Shown here piece after piece: positions 14,975 through 23,299 of a stretch of 32,333 bases of DNA; position 1 is the stretch's first letter; each line of letters begins with the position of its first letter. Where the stretch lies: NCBI GenBank assembly GCA_051648405.1, contig JBOFFC010000100.1, forward strand, positions 1-32,333, written 5' to 3'. Made by a program: the position numbers and the translations under genes. The notes below the pieces were generated by a model. The model searched no databases, was not told the origin of the DNA, and saw only the letters and a program-made list of their open reading frames with translations. Origin of the DNA: JBOFFC01 sp051648405 (GTDB taxonomy: Bacteria; Planctomycetota; Planctomycetia; Pirellulales; Lacipirellulaceae).

Positions 14975-15472
14975 ATGGACTTCGTTACTCCCGAAGTTGT
15001 CGCGGCGACGTCCTCTGACGACGACTTGTTTCAGCTTTTGGGCCGCGAGCTGGAACGTAGGCTTCCAAACGGACGGCAGGCAACCGACGAGTTTGTGCAA
15101 GAGCTTCGTTCGCTTCCACTTCGACTACGGTCGATGGCGGCGACCTTTGAATTGGATGTCTCGCTGACGATGGACGATCTTGGCTGGCACTTCGGCAATT
15201 GGCACCACGAGGGTCTTGCCGAAGAGACAGCACTTGGTCTGGAAGAATTGGGAGCGACGCGGCTGGCTGAGATTTTTCGCGAAGCGTTTCGGCAGGCTCT
15301 CGTCTTTTGGGCCCCGCTCGGTTGCGACGACTGGATGGAGTGGTACCACGGCTCTGCGCTTGAAGAGTCGGTGCATGCGTTGAACACAGAGGCCTGGGCG
15401 CTCCAAAACGAGCGCGGGATTCTTGAGCTTTGGCCGCTTTACGCTCGAAAGCACCCGGAAAGGCTGGTGTAG
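14975..15472 (+). CDS. Hypothetical soluble protein of unknown function, AT-richer than neighbours
   Basis: This 165-aa acidic protein has no signal peptide or membrane segment. It is largely helical and Trp-rich in its second half (LGWHFGNWHHEG, FWAPLGCDDWMEWYHGSALE, LWPLYARKHPERLV). I do not recognise a firm family; the overall look recalls DMP19/DUF4375-like immunity-type proteins, but this is a guess. The ATG at 14975 is preferred over the upstream in-frame TTG at 14966. Codon use has many A/T third positions (TTT, CTT, GAA), unlike the surrounding genes, which suggests recent acquisition or a lineage-specific gene. It stands alone between divergent gluQ and the convergent lysine operon. 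Confidence 0.7.
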   Translation: MDFVTPEVVAATSSDDDLFQLLGRELERRLPNGRQATDEFVQELRSLPLRLRSMAATFELDVSLTMDDLGWHFGNWHHEGLAEETALGLEELGATRLAEIFREAFRQALVFWAPLGCDDWMEWYHGSALEESVHALNTEAWALQNERGILELWPLYARKHPERLV

Positions 15473-15551
15473 GAGCTTGCCCGACGAGTGGCCGATTCCC
15501 GGTCCCGTCCTCCGCGCCTTCGCGCCTTGGCGTGATCGCTCCCTCCGAGCC

Positions 15552-17084
15552 TCACACGTCGAACTTGATCCCCTGCGCCAGGGGCAGGGCGGCGCCGTAG
15601 TTCACCGTGTTCGTGACGCGGCTCATGTACTGCTTCCAACTGTCGGAGCCGCTCTCGCGGCCGCCGCCGGTCTCTTTCTCGCCGCCGAAGGCGCCGCCGA
15701 TCTCGGCGCCGCTCGTGCCGATGTTCACGTTCGCGATGCCGCAGTCGCTCCCCGCCGGGCCGAGGAACCGGCCCGCCTCGCGGACGTCGCCGGTGAAGAT
15801 CGCCGAGGCGAGCCCCTGCGGCACGCCGTTGTGGAGCGCGAGGGCCTCGTCCATCGTGTCGTATTCGATCACGTACAAGAGCGGGGCGAACGTCTCGTCG
15901 AGCATCACCTCGGTCTGCGCGGGCATGCGGACGATCGCCGGCTCGACGTAGTAGCCGCCGGCGGCGACGCCCTCCGTGCGCCGCGAGCCGCCGCAGACGA
16001 GCGTGCCCCCTTGGGCCTTTGCGGCAGCGAGGCTCGCCTCGAACTTCTGGAAGGCCGCTTCGTTGACCAGTGGGCCGACCAGCATGCCGGGCTTTGTGGG
16101 GTCGCCGATCGGCAGCGTCGCGTAGGCTTTCTTCAGGCGCTCGACGAGGCCCGCCGCGACGCTCTTGTGGGCGATCAGCCGCCGCAGGCTCGTGCAGCGC
16201 TGGCCGCAGGTGCCGACCGCCGAGAAGACGATCGCCCGGACGGCGAGCTCGAGGTCGGCCGTCGGGGTGACGATCATCGCGTTGTTGCCCCCCAGCTCGA
16301 GCAGCGACCGGCCGAGGCGTTCGGCAACCGCGACCGCCACCTTGCGGCCCATCGGGATCGACCCGGTGGCCGACACGAGCGGCACGCTGGGGTTGGCCGC
16401 GAGCGCCGCCCCGGCGCCGGCGCCGCCACAGACGACGCTCGACAGCGCGTCGGGAGCGCCCTCGAAGCCGACCGCGGCGCGGCGGACCATCTCGTGGCAC
16501 GCCAGCGAGATCAGCGGCGTCTGCTCCGACGGCTTCCAGACCACTGTGTCGCCGCACACCAGGGCGAGCATCGCGTTCCACGCCCACACGGCGGCGGGGA
16601 AGTTGAACGCCGAGATCACGCCGACCACCCCCAGCGGGCGCCACTGCTCGAGCAGTTGGTGCTCGGGGCGTTCGCTGGCGATCGACAGGCCGTAGAGCTG
16701 CCGCGACAGGCCGACGGCGAAGTCGCAGACGTCGATCCACTCCTGGACCTCTCCGAGGGCCTCGGCCGGGATCTTGCCCGCTTCGAGGGTCACCAGCTCG
16801 GCGAGCGCTTGCTTGTTGGCACGGACCTCGGCGCCGATCCGCCGCACCAGCTCGCCGCGGCGCGGCGCGGGGACGAGCCGCCACTGGAGGAACGCCTCGT
16901 GGGCGGCGCCGACCGCTTCGGCGACCGCGGCGGGTCCGCCGACGGAGACCGAGCACGTCACGGCGCCATCGACGGGCGAGCGGGGCTTCTCGACCCCCAC
17001 GCCAGCCAGCGTCTGCGACCCGACCAACACGCCGGGGTAGACGCCGTCACGCGGGGCGGGGAGCACGGCGTCGGGCAGTGGCAT
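15552..17084 (-). CDS. ALDH7-type 2-aminoadipate 6-semialdehyde dehydrogenase
   Basis: The 510-aa NAD(P)-dependent aldehyde dehydrogenase is predicted to oxidise 2-aminoadipate 6-semialdehyde to 2-aminoadipate. Catalytic residues are in place: Asn161 (SAFNFP), Glu263 (LLELGG) and Cys297 in GTCGQRCTSLRRL, the wording typical of antiquitin/AmaB-type ALDH7. Length matches that family. I chose the ATG at 17084 because AAAGG precedes it at good spacing; a GTG at 17120 would add 12 residues. It is the last gene of an operon with a lysine-dehydrogenase-like gene (42 bp upstream) and hglS, which strongly supports a role in lysine breakdown. Related aldehyde substrates are possible. Confidence 0.9.
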   Translation of the reverse strand: MPLPDAVLPAPRDGVYPGVLVGSQTLAGVGVEKPRSPVDGAVTCSVSVGGPAAVAEAVGAAHEAFLQWRLVPAPRRGELVRRIGAEVRANKQALAELVTLEAGKIPAEALGEVQEWIDVCDFAVGLSRQLYGLSIASERPEHQLLEQWRPLGVVGVISAFNFPAAVWAWNAMLALVCGDTVVWKPSEQTPLISLACHEMVRRAAVGFEGAPDALSSVVCGGAGAGAALAANPSVPLVSATGSIPMGRKVAVAVAERLGRSLLELGGNNAMIVTPTADLELAVRAIVFSAVGTCGQRCTSLRRLIAHKSVAAGLVERLKKAYATLPIGDPTKPGMLVGPLVNEAAFQKFEASLAAAKAQGGTLVCGGSRRTEGVAAGGYYVEPAIVRMPAQTEVMLDETFAPLLYVIEYDTMDEALALHNGVPQGLASAIFTGDVREAGRFLGPAGSDCGIANVNIGTSGAEIGGAFGGEKETGGGRESGSDSWKQYMSRVTNTVNYGAALPLAQGIKFDV

Positions 17085-17126
17085 CGCGAATACCTTTGGT
17101 GAGATCGGAACGCAGGGCACGCCCCC

Positions 17127-18314
17127 TCAAGGGCGGGCCGAGGCGTCGGTCGCGATCGGCGAACGGACGTGGGTCGCGGCGGCGTAGGGCTTGCCGAACT
17201 CGTTGGCGAGGAAGTCGGCGAGCTTCACGTCTTCCTGCCGGACGAAGCCGCTGACGGGGAGCTTCCCGAGGCGGTGCAGGTCGAGCACGGCGCAGATGCT
17301 GGTGGCGGTGGTGATCTGGATCGAGCTCGCGTCGATGCCGTGGACGTGGCCGTGGTACACCTTGCGGGCGTCGGCCACTTGCTCGAACCGGCCGTTCCGC
17401 CAGCCGGTGACGGTGCTGAAGATCAGCACGACGTCTTGGTTGGTGCAGGGGATGGCGGCCTCCATCAGCTCCTTGAGCAGGCCGCGCCGCTCGTGGAACC
17501 GCAGGCCATCGAGCAGGAACTGCATCAGGTAGCAGTGTCCCGTGTAGCGGACGGTCTTGTAGTCGAGGTTTTTGACGCGCCCTTCGAGGGTCTCGCAAAG
17601 CGTCCCCAGACCGCCCGACGTGTTGAACGCCTCGTAGTCGACGCCGTCGAGCGCGAACCGCTCGAGCCCCTCGAGCGGTTGGACCTCGACCGCCTTACCA
17701 TCGACGATCGCCTCGCACGCGTTGCAGTACTCGTTGATCAGGCCGTCGGTCGACCATGTCAGGTTGTACTTCAGCATGTTCGTCGGGTAGAGCGGCAGCG
17801 CGCCGACGCGCATCTTCACCCGGTCGAGCCGGTCGAAGCCGCGGCACAGGTCGTGCGCGAGGATCCCGATGAACCCCGGCGCCAAGCCGCACTGCGGCAT
17901 GAAGATCTGCCCGGGGGCCGCCTTGTCGGCAATCGTGCGGACCGAGTGCGTGGTGGCGACGTCCTCGGTGAGGTCGAAGTAGCTCGCCCCCGAGGCGAGC
18001 GCCGCGACCGCGATCCCCTCGTTTTGGTCGAACGTGCAGGCCGAGAGGACCGCCTTGCGGCCGGCGAGCGCCTTCACGACCTCGTCGTGTTTCGAAACGT
18101 TCAGGCAGGTCGTCGCGACGGCCGTCTCGGCGGTCAGCGCGTCGAGCGCACCCTGCGCGATGTCGCCGACGAGCACGTCGTACTTGCCCGACAGGTGCAG
18201 GATCCGCGCGATGCCGCGGCCGATCTTGCCCGCCCCGAGGATCAGCACCGGGTACTTTTCCCCCGGAGGGACTTTTGGGTCGCCCGCGGGGGCGGTCGAG
18301 TCGGCAGCGCTCAC
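17127..18314 (-). CDS. Saccharopine dehydrogenase superfamily enzyme, probable L-lysine 6-dehydrogenase
   Basis: The 395-aa protein has a Rossmann nucleotide-binding start (VLILGAGKIGRGIARIL, glycines at 27-34) and the saccharopine-dehydrogenase-type C-terminal domain. The blocks PQCGLAPGFIGILAHDL, EAFNTSGGLGTL and LDYKTVRYTGHCYLMQFLLD resemble bacterial L-lysine 6-dehydrogenases. Those enzymes oxidise lysine straight to 2-aminoadipate 6-semialdehyde with NAD(P). It lacks a lysine-ketoglutarate reductase domain. A saccharopine dehydrogenase (glutamate-forming) is the main alternative. The GTG start at 18314 overlaps the TGA of hglS (GTGA), so the two are translationally coupled. It lies between hglS and the aldehyde dehydrogenase, all co-directional. 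Confidence 0.85.
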   Translation of the reverse strand: MSAADSTAPAGDPKVPPGEKYPVLILGAGKIGRGIARILHLSGKYDVLVGDIAQGALDALTAETAVATTCLNVSKHDEVVKALAGRKAVLSACTFDQNEGIAVAALASGASYFDLTEDVATTHSVRTIADKAAPGQIFMPQCGLAPGFIGILAHDLCRGFDRLDRVKMRVGALPLYPTNMLKYNLTWSTDGLINEYCNACEAIVDGKAVEVQPLEGLERFALDGVDYEAFNTSGGLGTLCETLEGRVKNLDYKTVRYTGHCYLMQFLLDGLRFHERRGLLKELMEAAIPCTNQDVVLIFSTVTGWRNGRFEQVADARKVYHGHVHGIDASSIQITTATSICAVLDLHRLGKLPVSGFVRQEDVKLADFLANEFGKPYAAATHVRSPIATDASARP

Positions 18315-19123
18315 GAACGGGCCCCCTTCACGTCGGTGGACTCAAAGATCTTGTCGGCGCTCTTCGCGACGAACCCGGGGAACAGTTTCCCGTCCGGGCC
18401 CGCGTAGCGTTTGGCGAACTCGTAGTAGCAAGTCGGGGCCTCGCGCTCGACCCCGTCGGCGAAGGGGACCTTCATCCGGTCGGCGAGGCTCGAACCCTGC
18501 TCGAGCAGCACGTCGGGCGAGCCCTTCACGCGGCCCCCCGACGAGTTGACGCCGTAGCCCAGGCCCTCGACCACCTTCAGCACGTCTTCGACGCTGCGGT
18601 ACTGCTTCAGGTAGTTGACGGCGATCGTGAAGTGGTTCGGACGGATGCCGATCGACGCGACCCAGGCCGCGTACTCGCTCTCCTCGACCAGGTACTGGTA
18701 GTCGTCGTAGGAGACCGCTTCCCACAGCCGACCGGCCCACAGCACGTCGGGGCTCTTCACCTTGTTGGCGTCGACCTGGGCGGCGAGTCCCCGCATGATC
18801 GCGGCCGCGCGGGGCGACAGTTCGTCGATGCGAAGCTCGGAGACGAACACCCGCGGCTGGTCTTCCTTCGGCGGGAGGTACCCCCACGCGTCGAGTTTCT
18901 TGTCCTCGAACTTGTACGGCTCGTAGGGGGTGTAGCCGATCGCCAGCAGGTGCGGCTCGAGGGCCTTGAGGCCGATCGGCTCCAGGGCCAGCGTGCGGAA
19001 CGCGACGTGGTCGTTGACGATCCGCTCCCCCTGGGCCTCGAAGGCGGCCTTGATCTTCGGCGCCTGGGGGGTCATCGCCGCGTAGTCGGCCCACAGGTGG
19101 TCGAAAAACTGGTCGAGAGTCAT
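18311..19123 (-). CDS. hglS: 2-oxoadipate dioxygenase/decarboxylase (DUF1338)
   Basis: This 270-aa protein matches the DUF1338 family, whose Pseudomonas member HglS turns 2-oxoadipate into D-2-hydroxyglutarate using iron and O2. The predicted metal triad is His39 (NDHVAFRTL), His164 (RPNHFTIAVNYL) and Glu235 (CYYEFAKR). Arg43 is spaced from the first His exactly as the substrate-binding Arg of HglS (H70/R74). At 270 aa it is much shorter than Pseudomonas HglS (about 460 aa), so it belongs to the short form. The ATG at 19123 has GAGGAG 7 nt upstream. It is the first gene of the lysine operon. An open frame continues far upstream, antisense to dnaX, and is not part of the gene. Confidence 0.88.
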   Translation of the reverse strand: MTLDQFFDHLWADYAAMTPQAPKIKAAFEAQGERIVNDHVAFRTLALEPIGLKALEPHLLAIGYTPYEPYKFEDKKLDAWGYLPPKEDQPRVFVSELRIDELSPRAAAIMRGLAAQVDANKVKSPDVLWAGRLWEAVSYDDYQYLVEESEYAAWVASIGIRPNHFTIAVNYLKQYRSVEDVLKVVEGLGYGVNSSGGRVKGSPDVLLEQGSSLADRMKVPFADGVEREAPTCYYEFAKRYAGPDGKLFPGFVAKSADKIFESTDVKGARS

Positions 19124-19285
19124 CGGACTGCTCCTCGGGGGGGTTAGCCCCGCCTGCGGGTGGACTGCGTGGCGCGACCTCGCTTCGATTGGCGATGCTA
19201 GTCCACGCAGAAACGTGGTTGAAGCGCCCGAATGCGCAGCGAAACCGCGCGCGTGCGGATCGACGGCGAAAGGGACTGCGGCCCT

Positions 19286-19315
19286 TTGACGCACGACCGC
19301 CGGACGCGGCATACT
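19286..19315 (+). promoter_or_regulatory. Sigma-70-type promoter of the SRP RNA
   Basis: TTGACG (19286-19291) and CATACT (19310-19315) are separated by 18 bp. Transcription would start near 19322, at the 5' end of the SRP RNA and in front of dnaX. Confidence 0.7.
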
Positions 19316-19321
19316 CAGCCA

Positions 19322-19443
19322 TTCGCCAATCGGCGACCGACGAGGGGCCCCTGCGACGGGGGCCCTGCGAACCTGGTCAGGGTGGAGACACAGCAGCCAT
19401 AAGCCCGTGCCAACGGGTGTGGGGGCCTCTCGTCGGTGGTCGG
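19322..19443 (+). ncRNA. ffs: Bacterial signal recognition particle RNA (4.5S/small SRP type)
   Basis: The universally conserved domain IV core is present: CCTGGTCAGG, a GGAGAC apical tetraloop, then ACAGCAGCC (19372-19398). The outer helix is closed by CCGACGAGGGGCCCC (19337-19351) pairing with GGGGCCTCTCGTCGG (19422-19436). SRP RNA binds Ffh and directs nascent membrane proteins to FtsY. It is located directly upstream of dnaX, the arrangement known in many bacteria. The exact ends are estimated from the promoter and helix. Confidence 0.92.
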
Positions 19444-19531
19444 TTTCGGCGGAAGGTTGCGGCACGCTCACGGAGCTCGCCCCTCGGGGGGAGAGCGGAA
19501 TCGCTTCCCGCCCCACTGCTAAGCGGCGCCA

Positions 19532-21202
19532 ATGGACGACGCTCCTCCCCTGCCGAGCGGCGTCCGCGAGCCGGGCCACGAGTACGTGGTCGTCGCCCGG
19601 CGGTACCGGCCGCAGGCCTTCGCCGAGCTGATTGGCCAGGAGCACGTCGCCGGAGCGCTCGAGCAAGCGATCCGCACCGGACGGATCGGGCACGCCTACC
19701 TGTTCTGCGGCGCCCGCGGCGTTGGCAAGACCTCGGCCGCCCGGATCTTCGCCAAGGCGCTGAACTGCGTCGAAGGCCCGACCCCCACGCCCTGCAACCG
19801 TTGCGACGTTTGCCAGAGCGTCGCGGCGGGGGACGACGTCGATGTGCTCGAGATCGACGGCGCTAGCAACCGCGGCATCGACGAGATCCGCCAGCTTCGG
19901 CAGAACGCCGGGATCCGCCCCAGCCGGGTGCGCTTCAAGGTCTACATCATCGACGAAGTCCACATGCTGACGAAGGAGGCGTTCAACGCCCTCCTGAAGA
20001 CGCTCGAGGAGCCCCCCGAGCACGTGAAGTTCGTCTTTGCGACGACCGAGCCGAACAAGATCCCGATCACGATCCTGTCGCGGTGCCAGCGGTTCGACTT
20101 CGCCGGCATCGAGGCGGTCTCGATCCGCGAGCGGCTGGCGCAGATCGCCGAGGCCGAGGGGGTCGAGGTCGAGCCCGAAGCGCTCGCGCTGATCGCCGCC
20201 CGGGCGGCCGGTTCGATGCGCGACAGCCAGTCGCTGCTCGAGCAACTGCTGGCCGTGGCCGGGGGCCGGATCACGGCCGACGGAGTGAACTCGCTGCTGG
20301 GGATTGCTCCGGCGGAGCGCGTCGCCGAGCTCGCCGAGCGCCTGGCCGAGCGCGACGCGGCCGGCGCGCTGACGCTGGTCGATGGCGCGATCGGCGGGGG
20401 CGCCGACGTCGCGCAGCTCGTCGATCAACTGATGGGCTACTACCGCGACGCGATGGCGCTCGCCGTCGGTTGCTCGCCCGAGCGGATGCTCTACGCGCTC
20501 CCGGCGCAGGTCGAAGCGGCGCGCGAGCTCGGCGCGCGGCTCGGGGTCCCAACGCTGCTCGCGGCGCTGCAAGTGCTCGACCAGACCGCGGCCCGGATGC
20601 GCGTCAGCGTCCACGAGCGGACGCTGCTCGAGATGGCGATCGTCCGCCTGGCGACGATCGCCGACCTGGAGGGGCTCGCCGAGTTGGCGGCCGAACTGCG
20701 AAGCGGCGCGGCGCTCCCCGCGGCGGCGCCGCCGCGCCCCGCGATGTCGGCCCGATCGACGAGTCGCGTCACGCCGGCGGCCCCCCCCGCGGCGCCACCG
20801 GCGCCCGCCCCCCCCGCGAAGCCGATCGCCCCTGCAGCGGCGCCCGTCGCGCAGAAGCCGCGTCGCGCGCCGATCGACGTGAACGCGGCGCTCGCGAGCG
20901 TTGAGGAAGCTGAGGAGCTTCCGCCGGTTGCGCCGCGGCCGACGCCTCAACCCGCTCCGACCGCGGCGAGCGGCGACGGCATCGACATGATGAGCGCGCT
21001 CCAGGCGCAGCTCGCCAAGGGCCCCGCGGCCGCCGCGGGGCCGGTCGGGTCGCGCCGCGTCGCGCGGCGGCAACAGCAGGCCGAGATCGCCCAGGTCCCG
21101 CTCGTGAAGCGCGCGATGGAGCTCTTCGACGCCGACCCCGATCGCGTCCGCTACACCCCGCCCCCCGGCGCCGCGGGTGGAACCGCGGATCGACACGGAT
21201 AG
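19532..21202 (+). CDS. dnaX: DNA polymerase III subunit gamma/tau
   Basis: This 556-aa AAA+ protein is the motor of the clamp loader. Walker A is GARGVGKTS (60-68), the zinc module is C79, C88, C91, C94 with the same spacing as E. coli DnaX, Walker B is DEVH (141-144), and the sensor 1 region reads FVFATTEPNKIP. The C-terminal third (about 390-490) is Ala/Pro-rich linker, then a short tail holding KRAMELFDADPDRVRY. No slippery heptamer for a programmed gamma frameshift was spotted. It follows SRP RNA by about 90 bp and is in the same orientation as rpoN. The last eight codons and the TAG lie within a dispersed inverted repeat (21179-21261). Confidence 0.95.
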   Translation: MDDAPPLPSGVREPGHEYVVVARRYRPQAFAELIGQEHVAGALEQAIRTGRIGHAYLFCGARGVGKTSAARIFAKALNCVEGPTPTPCNRCDVCQSVAAGDDVDVLEIDGASNRGIDEIRQLRQNAGIRPSRVRFKVYIIDEVHMLTKEAFNALLKTLEEPPEHVKFVFATTEPNKIPITILSRCQRFDFAGIEAVSIRERLAQIAEAEGVEVEPEALALIAARAAGSMRDSQSLLEQLLAVAGGRITADGVNSLLGIAPAERVAELAERLAERDAAGALTLVDGAIGGGADVAQLVDQLMGYYRDAMALAVGCSPERMLYALPAQVEAARELGARLGVPTLLAALQVLDQTAARMRVSVHERTLLEMAIVRLATIADLEGLAELAAELRSGAALPAAAPPRPAMSARSTSRVTPAAPPAAPPAPAPPAKPIAPAAAPVAQKPRRAPIDVNAALASVEEAEELPPVAPRPTPQPAPTAASGDGIDMMSALQAQLAKGPAAAAGPVGSRRVARRQQQAEIAQVPLVKRAMELFDADPDRVRYTPPPGAAGGTADRHG

Positions 21203-21261
21203 AAGCGGACGCATCGCCCCGCGGTCTTCAACTGCGTCCATCCGCGTTCGTCTGCGGTTCC
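21179..21261. repeat. Imperfect long inverted repeat covering the dnaX stop
   Basis: GGAACCGCGGATCGACACGG, read on to 21213, is mirrored by the complement of the segment ending at 21261 (GGAACCGCAGACGAACGCGG on the other strand), with small gaps. It resembles the AACCGCAGATGAACGCGGAT-type repeats common between planctomycete genes. It may work as a terminator for dnaX. Confidence 0.7.
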
Positions 21262-21508
21262 TTTGCTGCCGCGGATCGGGCAGCGATTCGCCGGTCGGGC
21301 AGCGAAGCGCGCAATTCGCTTCGTGAGCTAGACTTACAGCGCCCGGTTGTTTGACCTTATCGCTCGCAAGGGGGTATGGTAGAGCGCTGTGGAGCGGGCG
21401 CCGTCGATCCCCATGGAACGCGCCAACACGCTCCGAAGTCGCGTCTCTCGGCTCACTACCCGTTGGCCTTTTTGCTGGTTTCCCCTTCGCTGCGGCGGAC
21501 TCTCGGTC
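21262..21508. other. Remainder of the dnaX-rpoN spacer
   Basis: Together with the inverted repeat before it, this makes a 306-bp gap. It contains a promoter-like sequence (21351-21380) and otherwise no recognisable gene. The rpoN frame stays open upstream to 21389, but that stretch does not look like sigma-54 sequence. Confidence 0.55.
21351..21380 (+). promoter_or_regulatory. Putative sigma-70 promoter of rpoN
   Basis: TTGACC (21351-21356) and TATGGT (21375-21380) are separated by 18 bp. The leader to the rpoN ATG would be about 120 nt. Confidence 0.5.
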
Positions 21509-23044
21509 ATGCGTTTGTCGTTCGGACAACAGATGCAGATGGCGCAAAAGCAAGTGCTTGCGCCGCGCATGATCCAGTCGATGGAGATCCTGCAGCTACC
21601 GATCCTCGCGCTGCAGGAGCGGATCGAGCAGGAGATGCAGGACAACCCGTGCCTCGACATGGTCGAACCGGGCGACGACCCCGACGCGACCCCCGAGCTG
21701 GCCGAGCTGCCGGACGACAGCGAGCGGCCGCTGGTCGTCAAGGAGGACACGAACAACGAGGACGACTTCGAGCGCCTCGTGAACATGGCGGAGAGCCTGC
21801 CAGACGACTACGAGGAGCGTAGCCGACCGTCGCAGGGCCAGCTCGAGGCCGAGTCGGACCGCGCCCACGACCAGATGGCGAGCGTCGTCGCCCGCCCCGA
21901 GTCGCTCGCCGACTACTTGCAGCACCAGCTCGCCTGGTTCGAGATCGAGCCCGACGTGCGCCGGATGGCCGACCGCATCATCTACAGCCTCGACACGAAC
22001 GGCTACCTCAAGACGCCGCTGGCCGAGGTCGTCCCCCCCTCGCCCGCCGAGCTGAACGGCGACGCCGAGCGGTACCGCAAAGAGCAACTCGCGCTCGCCG
22101 AACGCGCGCTCACGGTGGTGCAGCACCTCGACCCTCCGGGGGTCGGAGCGCGGTCGCTCAAGGAGTGCCTGCTGCTGCAGCTGCGCCCCGGCATGCCGCT
22201 GGTCGATGAGATGCGGACGCTCATCGAGCACCACCTCGAGGACCTCGAGAACAACCGGCTGCCGCTCGTCGCAAAGAAGACGGGCCTGTCGATCGAGCGG
22301 ATCAACGCCGCCTGGGCCGAGTTGCGGCACCTGAAGCCGAAGCCGGGCGCCGACTTCTCGGCCTCGACCGTGCCGACCGTGACGCCCGACCTGTACCTCG
22401 AGAAGGACGACCACGGGAAGTACGTCGTGCGGCTCGAAGACGGCCACGTCCCGTCGCTGTACGTGAACCCCTACTACCGCAAGCTGCTGCAGCGGGCCTC
22501 GGGCGCCGACGCGGCGGCGCGCGAGTACATCAAGCGCAAGGTGAACTCGGCCCAGTGGCTGATCGAAGCCATCGAGCAACGCCGCAACACGCTGTCGCGC
22601 GTCGCGCAGGCGATCGTCGATCACCAGGCGCGGTTCCTCGACGACGGTCCCGAGGCGATCGAAACCCTCAAGATGCAGCAGATCGCCGACAAGGTCCACG
22701 TCCACGTGACGACCGTCAGCCGCGCGGTCGATGACAAGTGGATCCAGACCCCGCGGGGGATCTTCCCGCTCAAGCGGTTCTTCGTCGGCGGCACGATCGG
22801 CGCCGACGGCGAGGACATCGCCTGGGACGTCGTGCGGATCAAGCTGCAAGAGGTCGTCGATGCCGAGGACAAGGCGAAGCCGCTCTCCGACGACGCGCTC
22901 GTCCAGGAGCTCGCCAAGCAGGGCTTGACCGTCGCCCGGCGCACGGTCACCAAGTACCGCAAGGCGATGAACATCCCCAGCAGCCGCCAGCGGCGGGACT
23001 GGGCGATGGGAGGTGGGGAGGACGAGAAAGGGGACGACGAATGA
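21509..23044 (+). CDS. rpoN: RNA polymerase sigma-54 factor
   Basis: This 511-aa sigma factor recognises -24/-12 promoters and needs AAA+ activators. Region I is unmistakable (MRLSFGQQMQMAQKQVLAPR then QSMEILQLPILALQERIEQE), followed by the acidic region II (about 52-105). The core-binding and DNA-binding domains follow, and near the C-terminus the RpoN box ARRTVTKYRK. I chose the ATG at 21509 because it begins region I. The tail after the box (RDWAMGGGEDEKGDDE) is a little longer and more acidic than usual. The stop overlaps the next start by ATGA, so an 80-aa protein is coupled to sigma-54 translation. Confidence 0.96.
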   Translation: MRLSFGQQMQMAQKQVLAPRMIQSMEILQLPILALQERIEQEMQDNPCLDMVEPGDDPDATPELAELPDDSERPLVVKEDTNNEDDFERLVNMAESLPDDYEERSRPSQGQLEAESDRAHDQMASVVARPESLADYLQHQLAWFEIEPDVRRMADRIIYSLDTNGYLKTPLAEVVPPSPAELNGDAERYRKEQLALAERALTVVQHLDPPGVGARSLKECLLLQLRPGMPLVDEMRTLIEHHLEDLENNRLPLVAKKTGLSIERINAAWAELRHLKPKPGADFSASTVPTVTPDLYLEKDDHGKYVVRLEDGHVPSLYVNPYYRKLLQRASGADAAAREYIKRKVNSAQWLIEAIEQRRNTLSRVAQAIVDHQARFLDDGPEAIETLKMQQIADKVHVHVTTVSRAVDDKWIQTPRGIFPLKRFFVGGTIGADGEDIAWDVVRIKLQEVVDAEDKAKPLSDDALVQELAKQGLTVARRTVTKYRKAMNIPSSRQRRDWAMGGGEDEKGDDE

Positions 23045-23283
23045 CAACCAACCAGTTGAAGCTGCTCCACGGCGCAAAGCCGTTCCAGCCGTTCGAGATC
23101 CACTTGGCCGACGGCGGCGTGCTCCGCGTTCCGCACCCGGAGTTCCTTTGGATCACCCCCGGGGGCAGGACCGCTTGGGTAGCGCTCGGGGGCGAGCCGG
23201 AGGACGCGGCGACCGTCGTCGATTTGCTGCTCGTGACTCGCTTGTCAGTCGGCGCCGCCGGGGCACGGGGTGGGGCTGCCTGA
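23041..23283 (+). CDS. Small conserved protein coupled to rpoN, paralogue of the 68-aa protein
   Basis: The 80-aa product starts at an ATGA overlap with the rpoN stop. Its N-terminal half, LLHGAKPFQPFEIHLADGGV then RVPHPEFLW, matches the 68-aa protein encoded at 6603. The second half differs and ends in a Gly/Ala-rich tail (VGAAGARGGAA). No membrane segment is apparent. The family appears planctomycete-specific and of unknown role. Tight coupling to rpoN may be simple read-through packaging or may reflect a functional link; sequence alone cannot say. It is convergent with the glycosyltransferase gene, with only 16 bp between stops. Confidence 0.75.
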   Translation: MTTNQLKLLHGAKPFQPFEIHLADGGVLRVPHPEFLWITPGGRTAWVALGGEPEDAATVVDLLLVTRLSVGAAGARGGAA

Positions 23284-23299
23284 GCGCGACTCAAGTGTC

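Noticed and set aside
19124..21553. Large N-terminal extension of the hglS frame (1080 aa in total)
   Set aside because: It runs antisense through SRP RNA and dnaX. The conserved DUF1338 sequence begins at the ATG at 19123, which has a Shine-Dalgarno.
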